This document shows, piece by piece, positions 1-12,200 of a DNA stretch of 64,000 bases. A program made the position numbers and the translations under genes. How positions within the stretch are numbered: the first letter of the stretch is position 1; every line of letters begins with the position of its first letter. Source of the stretch: Mytilisepta virgata (lineage: Eukaryota > Mollusca > Bivalvia > Mytilida > Mytilidae). The stretch spans positions 44,532,150 to 44,596,149 of the forward strand of contig CM051514.1 in assembly GCA_028015205.1 (NCBI GenBank), written 5' to 3'. The notes under the pieces are model-generated. The model searched no databases and was not told the origin of the DNA. It worked only from the letters and a program-made list of their open reading frames with translations.

Positions 1-2219
1 ACTTAATTTGCAAACAACTGCTTGCTTTATAAATAATAAACTAGATATAAAACAATAACAGAAATTATTTGATGAAAATCGATTTTTTCACAAAAGTCTA
101 CTGAAAGCTTTAAAATACCAAGAATGTGTAATTGTGTCTCTAAACCTAACACATCTGATTTTAGGTTTTAAATGTTTAATTTTAATAAGGGGTTTATGCA
201 TACAGAAATTTAAGTCCTGTTAATTCCGTTAAAATATAACCGTATATGTATACACACATTTGAGTTCTGTTAATTCCGTTAACATATTACCGCTAAGGGG
301 AAAATACAGAATGATATGATTTTAATTAGTGCTATTATCAAGCACCAGAGAAATACAATGTACATGGATTGTAGGATTTGAAATGTGGAAGTTACATTTT
401 TAAACTTTGTGTAACTATTCGGGTAAGTGATATTATTTCTGCTAAGTGATAAGTAAAAACCATGGTCTTTCTTTTTGATAATTTCTCATACGTGTACAGC
501 ATCACGTGGTATTATATAAATTATAGTATGTATTCGTATAGCGGATTTTCGAATTTATTGGAGATTCAGGGTATAAGTATTTGTACATCTGAAAATTAAC
601 CCAGCGCTGTGAAAAAAAACAACGAAAATAAATGATAATGGTTAATTGTCAAAAGGGGCATAAAACGATTAAAATGTACAAAATACACAACCCGAACAAA
701 ACTAAATATAAATTCGTAAAAAAACAACCAAGCTGAAAAGTTAGAATTATCCAACGTTTTGAACAATATGGCCTTGATCACGAGCATGAAAGAATAAAAA
801 TATTTAGTTTCCTTGTTTTCTATTGTCGTATGATTATACTTAGGTTTTTGTTCAAAACTGTCAAAATTTGGTTTCAATTCAGTCCAGCACACTTTTGAAA
901 CACCGTGACATATACATTTATATAACACACGCATGCGTTACTCGTGTACAAACATAATAAATGGTTACTAAAATTATAGCGAGATAGACAAAATAAAAAT
1001 ATTGCAACATGAAGATGGAAACTTGCTCCAGTTTGAGAGAACTTTCGTTAAATATCGACTAGTTGTCGAAGACTCCGCTGCACGACCAAATAAACAAATA
1101 CACACGATATGAACAAAAAGAAACCTAAAAAATACAGTGATGAATTACTGGACAATACCGTAATGAAATTCCAATTGAATATATACTTGTATATAATATG
1201 ATGGAGAAGTAAAATAAGTACAAAGTTTGCAAAGAAAATGGCCACAAGTTTTAATTGATACTTACTTATTACACAACGGTAATCGTAATATTTTGAAACA
1301 GATCACGTAACTATTTCAGAACTTTTTTTGACATTTTACTCTGACAGTACACTCTTGTTAAAATGAGAAAAAATGTTGATGGAATAAATTTTGCATCTAT
1401 CATTTTTTGTTTGCAGTTTTCACTTTGAAAATTAATAAGAGTGATCAAAGTGCCGGTTTGAACAACTACATCAGTACATGTATATGCTAGTTATATTTGT
1501 TATCACATGAATTCACAATTCAGACAATCACTCTATTATCGCTTTTAATTTCTGCTGATAATTGATGACCTTTCAAAATTGTCCCAATAAACTGTATTTC
1601 GTCGAAAAATTTCTTCCTGATTAAACTTCAACGAAATCTATCAGTCAATCACAAGATTATTCTTGTGTACCTTACTTTAATAACCGAGAATGAATTAATT
1701 ATGTGGGACAAAATTCCTCATCAAATTACATGATTTTTTTCTGTATGCGAGTATGTCGATCTTACAGTGTACTTCATAAAATAAAACCAAATGTTTCTTA
1801 TAATAATTGTCTCAAGCTGTTAAAGCGTTGCATGTTTAGTTTTAACTGTATTATTTATAGTGGATTTAGAAACAAGCTTAGGGCTACTTGTAGTATCCCA
1901 TTGACTGATGTAACACTATATAAGCCTACTACTTTTCGACATCTACAGGTGTATGGTCGTGAATCCTTAACGTTCCAATGTTGTTAACCCTCCTTTCATA
2001 TTGTGACTATCTGACGGAATGGTGTCGCTTGTCAAACGGTGTTGATAGGACGTAGGAAATTGGATCTGCACTGATATTTTTTATCTTAGAGGAGAGTCTA
2101 ACATCAGAGATCCTAAACCTGAAATCAGACTCGCTAACCATTGTACCAGTGTCATTTAGAAACACAAATATCATCAATATCGAAGACAGACATCGTAAAA
2201 TATGATCATATCTAATACC
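1..2219. repeat. ~2.2-kb tandem repeat, copy 1
   Basis: The sequence starting near position 5 (aatttgcaaacaactgcttg) recurs almost unchanged at 2221 and again, more diverged, at 4373, and the similarity runs through the whole interval. The unit is AT-rich and holds only short ORFs that are not conserved between copies, so I regard it as non-coding. The array may begin before the window. It also contains a small internal duplication of the words gttaattccgtta and tatacacac near 220-290. Confidence 0.85.
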
Positions 2220-4372
2220 TAATTTACAAAGAACTGCTTGCTTTATAAATAATGAACTAGATATAAAACAATAACAGAAATTAATTCATGAAAATCGATT
2301 TTTTTTTACAAAAATCTGCTGAAAGCTTAAAAATACCAAGAATGTGTAATTGTGTCTCTAAACCTAACACATCTGATTTTAGGTTTTAAATGTTTAATTT
2401 TAAGAAGGGGTTTATGCATAGAGAAATTTAAGTACTGTTAATTCCGTTAAAATATAACCGTATATGTATACACACATTTGAGTTCTGTTAATTCCGTTAG
2501 CATATTACCGCTAAGGGGAAAATACAGAATGATATGATTTTAATTAGTGATATTATCAAGCACCAGAGAAATACAATGTACATGTATTGTAGGATTTGAA
2601 ATGTGGAAGTTACATTTTTAAACTTTGTGTAACTATTCGGGTAAGTGATATTATTTCTGCTAAGTGATAAGTAAACACCATGGCCTTTCCTTTTGATAAT
2701 TTCTCATACGTGTACAACATCACGTTGTATTATATAAATTATAGTATGTACTCGTAAAGCGGATTTTCGAGTTTATTGGAGATTCAGGGTATAAGTATTT
2801 GTACATCTGAAAATTAACCCAACGCTGTGAAAAAAACAACGAAAATAAATGATAATGGTTAATTGTCAAAGGGGGCATAAAACGATTAAAATGTACAAAA
2901 TACACAAGCCGAACAAAACTAAATATATATAAACTCGTAAAAAAACAACCAAGCTGAAAAGTTAAAATTACCCAACTTTTTGAACAATATGGCCTTGATC
3001 ACGAGCATGAAAGAATAAAAATATTTAGTTTCCTTGTTTTCTATTGTCGTATGATTATACTTAGGTTTTTGTTCAAAACTGTCAAAATTTGGTTTCAATT
3101 CCGTCCAGCACACTTTTGAAACACCGTGACATATACATTTATGTAACACACGCATGCGTTACTCGTGTACAAACATAATAAATGGTTACTTAAGTTATAG
3201 CGAGATAGACAGAATAAAAAATATTGCAACATGAAGATGGAAACTTGCTCCAGTTTGAGAGAACTTTTGTTAAATATCTAAATATCGACTACCCGTCGAA
3301 GACTCCGCTGCACGACCAGATAAAAAAATATACACGAAATGAACAAAAAGAAACCTAATAAAATTCAGTGATGAATTACTGGACAATACCATAATGAAAT
3401 TCCAATTGAATATATATTTGTATATAATATAACGGAGAAGTAAAATAAGTACAAATTTTGCAAAGAAAATGGCCACCAGTTTTAATTGATACATACTTAT
3501 TACACAACGGTAATCATAATATTTTGAAACAGATCACGTAACTATTTCAGAACTTTTTTTGGACATTTTACTCTGACAGTACACTCTTGTTAAAATGAGA
3601 AACATGTTGATGGAATAACTTTTGCATCTACCATTTTTTTTGTTTGCAGTTTTCACTTTGAAAATTAATAAGAGTGAACAAAGTTCCGCTTTGAGCAATT
3701 ACATCAGTATATATATATGCTAGTTATATTTGTTATCATTGAATTCACAATTCAGATAATATCTCTATTATCGCTTTTAATTTCTGCTGATAATTCATGA
3801 CCTTTAAAAATTGTTCCAAATTAAATCTATCAGTCAGTCAGCAGATTATACTTTTGTACCTAACTTTGATAACCGAGAATGAATTATGTGGGACAAAAGT
3901 CATTATTAAATTATATGAGTTTTTTCTGTATGCATGCATGTCAATCTTACAGTGTAATTCATAAAATAAAACCAAGTGTTTCCCAAGCTGTTAAAGCATT
4001 GTATGTTTTGTTTTAACTGAATTATTTAAGCTACTTGTAATATTCCAGTGTCTGATGTAACAATATTTTAGGCTTCTATTTTTTTTTACATCTACAGGTG
4101 AATCTTTAACGTCCTAAGATTGTTACCCTCCTTTATAAGAGAAGGTCAATTTTTATAACTATATGACGGAATTTTATCAGTTGGCAAATGTTGTTGATAG
4201 GACGTAGCAAATGGGATCTGCACTAATATTTATTATCTCGGAGGAAATTCTAACCTCCGAGATGCTAACCCTGAAATCCGAATCGCTATCCATTGTATCA
4301 ATTTTATTTATAAATAAAAACAAATATCATCAATATCGAAGACAGTGTATAACATGATTATATTCAATACTT
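2220..4372. repeat. ~2.2-kb tandem repeat, copy 2
   Basis: Head-to-tail copy of 1-2219, offset by about 2,216 bp. It differs by scattered substitutions and small indels, and by a shortened stretch around 3830-4100. No gene was recognised inside it. Confidence 0.85.
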
Positions 4373-5281
4373 GATTTGCAAACAACTAATTGCTTTATAA
4401 ATAATAACTAGATATAAGACAATAACAGAATTTAATTATGAAAATTCTGTTTCCTTCACAAAAATCTGCTGAAAGCTTCAAAATCAAGAATGTGTAAATG
4501 TGTCTCTAAACCTAACACACATGTTATTTAGGTTTGAAATGTTTAATTTTAATAGGGGGTTTATGCATACACAAATTTGAGTTATGTTTATTCCGTTAAG
4601 GTGAAAATTTAGATATGATTTTAAATTATCAATCATCAGAAAAGTACATGTATTGCAGAATTCTAAACGAATAATTGAAATGTGTAAGTTACGTTTTTAA
4701 ACTATTCGGGTAAGTGATATTGCTTCTGCTAAGTAAAAACCATGGAAAGTTTTGCTGCTTGAGTGTGTGCATTTTTCTTTCTTTTTGATAATTTCTCATA
4801 CGTGTACAACATTACGTTGTATTATACAAATAATAGTATGTACTGATAAAGCGTATTTTCGGATTTATTGGAGATTCAGGTTAATATAAATATTTTTATA
4901 CAGCTGAAAATTAACCCAACACTGTTAAAAAACAAACTAGAAGAAATGAAAATGGTTAGCTGTCAAAAGGGACATGAAACTACTTAAATGTACAAAATAC
5001 ACAAGCCGAACAAAACCAAATATAAACTCGTAAAAAAAACAACAACCAAACTGAAAAGTTAAAATTACCCAACGTTTCGACTAATATAGCCTTCATCACG
5101 AGCATGAAAAATACAAATATTTATTTTCCTTTTTTTCTATTGTGCCGTATGATAATACTTAGGTTTTTGTTCAACACTGTTAAGATTTGGTTTAAATTCC
5201 GCATAGCACACTTTTGAAACACCGTGACATATATATTACATACAAATGCGTTACTCGTGTACAAACATAGTAACTGGTTAC
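4373..5281. repeat. ~2.2-kb tandem repeat, copy 3 (truncated)
   Basis: Third, more diverged copy, offset about 2,152 bp from copy 2. Similarity is lost just after the segment matching cgttactcgtgtacaaacat (about 5249-5268), roughly 0.9 kb into the unit, so the array ends here. Confidence 0.75.
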
Positions 5282-6192
5282 AACAACGATTGTAGATAAG
5301 AACAGAGGTTCACTGAGCTTATACTGCTGACCAAAAACTGGATCACCCAGTACATGTATTAAAGAGATTAGCAGAAACATCATCCCGATATGAGGTTTTG
5401 TTTTTAAAAATGTTATTATATCAAGTACACATGGCTGCAGAATTACTCCATTTCTTATTACACACATTAAACATTGCTGATTAGTATAAGTTAGATAAAG
5501 TACAAATTAGTTCATAAGATAAGAATGCCATATTATCACCGGGATTGTTTCAACAGGCACAGTTTTGTCGGTATGTAATTAACTTGTATGTCTTTTTTTT
5601 AATAATTTTTTTCACGGTTAAAATTTTTGTCAACTATTTGACTGCTCTATAGTCACTCCTTTCCAGGGCAACAAGTGACAGTGCCTATTTTTAGTCTGTG
5701 GTTCGCATTGTATGTGTTTAGTTTTATGTTCTTGTTCTATTAAAATCATTTAATTTGAGTTGTTTTTCTTATTCTTTAGTTCAACAGTTACGGTGTTGTT
5801 TTCTTTGCTTCTTTCGATTATCCTCACGTTTTCTCTTAACTTTGATTTTTGACATCGCCTTTCATCTTATTGCTCCAGATATTTTAATTCTATACATGTG
5901 TCTGATGTCAAAGATGAAAATTCAAAATCTCGTTATGCAAAATCCTCAAATATGTAGTATTAAAATTGACTTGAAAATGGGGAGAACCAGAAACTAATAA
6001 TAGAATTTAGATATCCATCACATATAATTAACAATATATAGAAGACAAAAAATATATAGCTCAGCAACATATGTAACAGTAAAGACAAAACATGAGAAGG
6101 AACACGAGGGCATTTAGACTCGACATCAGTTTTTTGCTGATGTATCCATTCTTACTTAAACTTGCTAAATTTTGGAAAAATATCTTTTTCCA
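5282..6192. other. Upstream region of the Ly6-like gene
   Basis: No protein domain, RNA gene or repeat was recognised. The promoter, 5' UTR and initiator exon of the gene beginning at 6193 should lie here or further upstream. I could not choose among several ATGs because none is followed by a donor that clearly gives the required phase. Confidence 0.4.
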
Positions 6193-6240
6193 GCTGTCAT
6201 CGGAATTATCAGTTCTTTCGTACTATTCACATCAAAGCAT
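6193..6240 (+). CDS. Ly6-like gene, signal-peptide exon
   Basis: A pyrimidine-rich acceptor (tctttttccag) and a gtaagt donor bound 48 nt. It enters with one base carried over and leaves in phase 1, and encodes VIGIISSFVLFTSKH. No in-frame ATG occurs in or directly before it, so the initiator lies in an earlier exon. Confidence 0.6.
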
Positions 6241-9200
6241 GGTAAGTCAGATAATACATTTTATTGCAATAGAGACCGAATAAAAATATGCGATTTAAGA
6301 AATGCTCAAGTACGTGCGTGCTAATATAAAAAAAGTTGCAGAACACTAAAAAACATGCTATTACATTGTACATTGCTCCTTTTGTCAGAAAGGCAATAAA
6401 TGCAACCTGTGTCACAAATCAGACTGTCGAGATACCTGCAACATGTAATAGTTATACATGTACAAGTATAAGTCATCAGAGGGCAACATTTACTGAATCA
6501 AAGCATTTCCCTTCTTCCAGCAGAATCCATTTTTAATTTTGAGATAGTTTGGGAAAAAATAATTTTGCGATTTCTACCGTCGTGACCGTTAGATTAAAGA
6601 AAACTAAAAAAAACTTAGGAACAACCGAAAGAATATTTGGTCGGATATTTTTGAATATTCTCTTATAACGTCTTAGTTACACTTTATTTTACTTGAGCAT
6701 TAGTCATGTTAGTACTCGTTGGGAGTGTATCTCTATAAACTTATCTAAGGTATCAACTTGAAATTCTGTATACGACAATCTTTCTTGCATAAAATTTGTT
6801 AATTGATAGTACATCTAGTTCAGAAAATTTATCTGTTGACACGACGTACCTCTCACAACAATATACTTTATACTAATGCAATATACTAGACGACACATAG
6901 ATCAAAAACAATTCTTTGATACCAATTTGGATGCATAAGATATGCATATTTCGCCGATTTACGACTCATCAGTTGTGCTCAAGTCCTAAAATGTTGAAAA
7001 CCAAAACAGCAATCCAAAAAGATCAAGAGCAAATTCAAAAATGCCAAAATGACCAAAAGCTGTAAAGCCAAAACTGTTGAAATATTTGATTGTATTAATG
7101 CTCTGTCATTCAGGCAGCCTCGAATCGCAGCTCTTCAATACCGTCCTGTTTAAAAATATACTATGTCATGTGTTTTTCAAAACTTCTATATTGTAGAGCT
7201 ACATGTATCTAATATTCATTTTAGTGTGCCCTAAGACTGCTTTTGTTTGGTCACAATATGACATTTGATAGATTGTTTTGCCTGCAAAATTTATAATAAA
7301 ACATTTAACACTTTCTAGAAAAGAAAATAACAGAAAATTAGCTTAGGACGGACACAAACAGATATTTGTGATGCGAATTAATCAGGTCAAGAAAAAACTG
7401 CACAGAAAATAGTCAATGAATCATAAAAAGCGAATTTTTTTATTTACTGTGTTAAAAACAAATAAAAATGATTTGTATGTAATTTTAACGTTGAATCATA
7501 TAATACCATTTTTTATTTGTAATATCGTAAGGTAACGCCTTGAGATGCCTGTCCTGCCAAAACTTTGAGCATCATTACAACAAACCTTCCTGCAATGAAG
7601 AAACCACCTGTTTTAATGGAGAGGTAAGTGGTACTAGACTGTAGAATAGGAGTATGTTTACTTTATCATTTTACTGTGGCCCATGTTTCTTGCTACAATG
7701 AAAAATATTTGTCTTTTTAATATTTTTTTCTGAATACAAAATATATATATACATGTATACACACCAACAATTTTTTTCTTAGCTCAAAGGCCTTGTGAGT
7801 AGTTGTCATCATTAAGCTTCGGTATGAATTATCTGTAGAAGACCTTATCGCGTCCTGGTAGGGCATTTTCAGTGCCGGCTAGATCAATTTCTTATTAAGG
7901 CGAATTAAAAAAAAATAACCTCTGGCAAATTGAGCTGAAACTTGGTACAATGTATGTACATTTATGTACAATGTAGTATAAATGGATCGAACATCACTTT
8001 TGAGTTGTCAGTGAACGAAATGGCCATACAGTGCATCAAATTTATTTCGTTTTATTCATCAAGTTGGATATGTTTTCCAAATCAGACAACTTACATGGTC
8101 GCCATGTTTCTTATTGTTGAGATGTCACTAAACTTCTCCAAGGAAACCTCGTGGTCTGTGTACTGAAATTAAGTATTTAAAGCCTTCAGTAAGATCGTTG
8201 TACTGTTTGCATATTTGTCAAAGTTGTTTTTGTGTTTTGTCAAGTTGAAACGAAATGCAAAGAATTCCATTCAGACGGTGGAACATACGTATTTATGAAC
8301 GTATACACCATACAAACTACTCATATTATTGAATCTTTTAATGTGGGATTTTATTTCGTATGAATAGAACAATTTCAATTTGCTTCTGATATAGGTTTGT
8401 TATGTCGAAAAATATAAAGTTCCTTGGAATTACACAGGCTCATTGCCATCTGGGTATGGCATAAGATGGGGAGATGGAACCGTAACTAAATACGAATTTG
8501 GATGTACTTCGCCACAGGTATATTTATACAGTTCCAAACATTTACACTATTTAAAATTATAAGTTATTATTTGAAACATACAAGTTCAAACGGTTTGTTT
8601 GATAATACAAATGCAGTTGATCTATTACATATACACAACGTCAAATGGATGTGATCATTGTCAACTAGCACTGTCCTAAAAATCTCTATTAGATTATTAT
8701 TCGATGGTTGTTTTGGGTTTTTTTTTTGATGAAAACTTTTCAAGACATTTAGGGGTAGAGTATTTTGTTTAACATGTTTTACATTACAAAATATTTTAAG
8801 GAAAATGAGTTTATGATTAACAGATGTTAAAGATAATGCGACCTAATACAATGTAATTTACGGTGGCTTGAAAATATCCTGATTTGAGAACGCTATCGCT
8901 CGTGGCAAAATATTTGGCATAAAGTGGTAAAATCAGGTTATTTTGAAGCCACCGTCAATCATTATTTTATGTACAGACAACACGTTTTTAATCATTCACT
9001 TTATATTTAATTATCTATATTCAAGCTATGCGCAACGGACACTTCAAACCATCTTGTTGGAAAAAAAGCATTGCACGAACGGAATATATTATGTCGAGAT
9101 TGCTGTAATGGTTATCGCTGCAATACGGAAGACTATGCTTGTAACACGGAAAAATCATCAGTTAGTAAGTATGTCTTCAAATAAAAGTAGAAAATATAAT

Positions 9201-12200
9201 TTGTTATCGTTTTGTATTTTATTGAAATGTTTAAGCTTTCAGCATGTACTATTGATTATGCACATCAATCATGGCCGCCACAGCTACGGAGTGTAAAACA
9301 TTTCAGGAAAAATCTATATAAACCAGATAGGACATGAACCTTCATTTTTAGGTACTGGCCAAGTAGTGTTACTTAAGTGTCGATTGGCCATCTAATACGG
9401 CCGCCACGGAGACTTAGTTTTACAATGGATCCTAAGAAAAATTTCTTTCTGAGAACCACTGAAACAGTTGAAACCAAATATGGCTTGATGAGTTTACATT
9501 GAACCCTGTGTGAAACATTGGACCCTGTGTGAAATAAAAACCAATTGAAATCAAATATGGCTTGAAGGTCCTTTGTGAGGTGATTAGTTGGAATTGTTTC
9601 TTTGTTGCCTTTAAACCATCCTATATGAACATATTCTAATAGTTATGCATAAAAGCCAGCAGACCAGATCTATATACGGGCTCCATGGAGCCTCTATTTT
9701 TATTTAAAAAGCGACATGATTAAATTTTTTTCCCTCCCAACAAGGAACTGTTTCATCATCAGTAAGTCTTAATATAACATCGTATGTCCATCACACCATA
9801 TATTATTCCATCCTTTGGCGTTAAGAAAAGTTAATATAGCCATTTACACCGGAAGACGTTAATGTTTTGGTGTCCTGTGGCCATATTGATCTTTCATGTA
9901 GGTCCAGTAAATCAATATACAATGTACACGTATGCACATGTAAATAAATAAATTATGGTCTTTTAAAATATATTTTATATTTGGTTGTATTCTTTTTGTA
10001 AAAAAAATTTGGTCTTTTAAAATATATTTTATATATGGTTGTACTCTTTTTTAAATTTATATTCTAGTTCAATACATGAATTGTCTATCTTGTGAAGGTG
10101 TCACAAATCCAAAGTACTGCAGAACGTCTCATAAGTGTGCGAAAGAAAAGGAGGTAAGCATTTTACGTTCATCTTACAAAGGTAGGAGGAAATTGCAGAA
10201 ATCCTTTGTATTTTGAGGTACATATTACTCGATACTTAAAAAAAAACTCAATACAGCATTTCAAAATCGAGAGCAATAACTCACAGAATATTTGTACTGA
10301 AAAGAAAAAAAATGATTGGCTTCTGAACTGTCAATAACTAAATTCATTTTACTAACCGTAAAATCATTGGTTCCTATTTTATCATTTGTCGTTCTATTTT
10401 ACATGACTTCTATACGATTACGGGTATAGCATTCTACACTTCATCAGTTAAATCCGCATAGAAACATCAAGCGCTGTCCCCAGATAGTACGTATGACTAT
10501 GGCATATTATCATTAAGAAACTTGCCAACAGCGTTTAGTATATGTATATCATGATCGTTACAATTTAAAATATAATAAAACCTAGTCTGGTTGATTTGTT
10601 AATTTCAATGAGGAACTTTTAATTAAGTAAGTTCGAATTCTTTCCGCTCATAAATATGTTTTGCTGATAAAAAAAATGTTTGTATTCTCAACCTACGGAG
10701 TAAAACAGTTTTAATTGTCTCTGTCATTTCTATGTTATTTCATAACGTCATGAATGTAGTGTTTCTATCAGATGAGACGCGAAATTTACAGAATACTTTC
10801 CTATTGTCAAATTGCTTTAACAGGCTCAAATATTTCTCTAATACAGAATTGTTTTATCAATTAAATATTATTGTCCAGTTTACCATATTTAAAACTGGCA
10901 CTAGTTTTTATTCCCAATCGTTCAAGAATGTTTCATATAGTAAAGGAGGGCCTCGGTGGCCGAGTGGTCTAGGTAGTTCGTCATGACTATTATTGATCAC
11001 TAGCCTGTCAACACTGAGGTTGTGGGTTCGAATCTCACCTGTGGCGGGGTGTGTTCGACTCCGATCTAAAATTGACAAGGATTGCCAATTTTCCTACCGA
11101 AGGTCGGTGGTTCTCTCCGGGTACTCCGGCTTCCTCCACCAATAAAAACTGGCCGTCGCGAAATAGCCAAATGAGCTAAAAACGATGTAAACCCCCAACT
11201 AAACAAACAAACATCTAGTAAAGAGATATTTTTTTGATTTATGACTGTTGCCGGTGTAATTCAGTTTAGAGTGGTTTTTCAGTGGAGTTCAAATCAGTAT
11301 TAATTACAGTACTGCTGCATTTGTTTTTCTACCCAATGTAGTATATCAACTAAACAGTGAGCAGTATTTCAAATAAACGGGAAGCAGAGACTGCTTACTT
11401 TTCCGGAGCACCTAAGTCTAGTCCGGGTTTTTTTGGTGGGGTCCATGCTGTTTTTAGTTTTTAATTGTAGTGCATGTTTTGTCTTGTCTTCGTTGTTTCC
11501 GGAGTTTGTCAGTTGTTACGATTTTTCTCTCCTTCGAATATCCCTTTGGTATTTCTTGACTTTACCTATATATTAACTCCTATAAGATAATTCTAATAAG
11601 AATATTTTACTGCCAGATAATGCTTAAAATTCTCATTTATAACTTGTAGAATACATAAAAAAAATAGCATCAAGGTTCTGTTTATAGTTATCTCCAACAT
11701 TGAAAGATGTTTCGTTGGCCAAATACTATTCAAAACTAAGAAGCTTTCTTCTGATTGATTATTCTAGATGTTGAATTTGGAATCTCGAACTTCGGATATT
11801 GAATCTCGAATCATTCCGGGCTTTTGTATATTTTTTGTGAGGGCTTCCTGTGAGGGTTTTTTAAAAAAGTTTTCAAGTGAAAATTTATTTAATGCTGCAT
11901 TAAATATATTGAGAAAAAAGGGTGTTTTAAAGCGCACAAGTTGGTATTGACCATATTTCAACACTTCGTAAGAGTTTGTGTCTGGACCTTGTCCTCATTT
12001 CATATACATGTAAACAGCTATGATCAAGGCTGTTTCCAGAATGAACATAGAAAAAAAACCACAAGGGACAGGAAATCAGATCACGCTTACGGCTAATCGT
12101 AGTCGCACGAATGTACACATATATGTGAAAGATGACACTTTTGCGTTTATTTGTATTGTCACTGCCACAAGTGTGGTGTATGGGTTTTATTTCAGATATT

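Noticed and set aside
5192..5467. 91-codon minus-strand ORF beginning inside the decayed third 2.2-kb repeat copy
   Set aside because: It crosses the repeat boundary, has no recognisable domain or splice context, and the equivalent positions in the other copies are not open.
8943..9296. 117-codon + strand ORF
   Set aside because: A shadow: the real coding frame of 9026-9164 is a different one, giving the cysteine pattern of the Ly6-like domain.
10948..11034. tRNA gene (Leu/Ser type)
   Set aside because: A and B boxes are present, but a SINE body and tail follow directly and a second copy exists at 29181-29330, so it is a SINE head.
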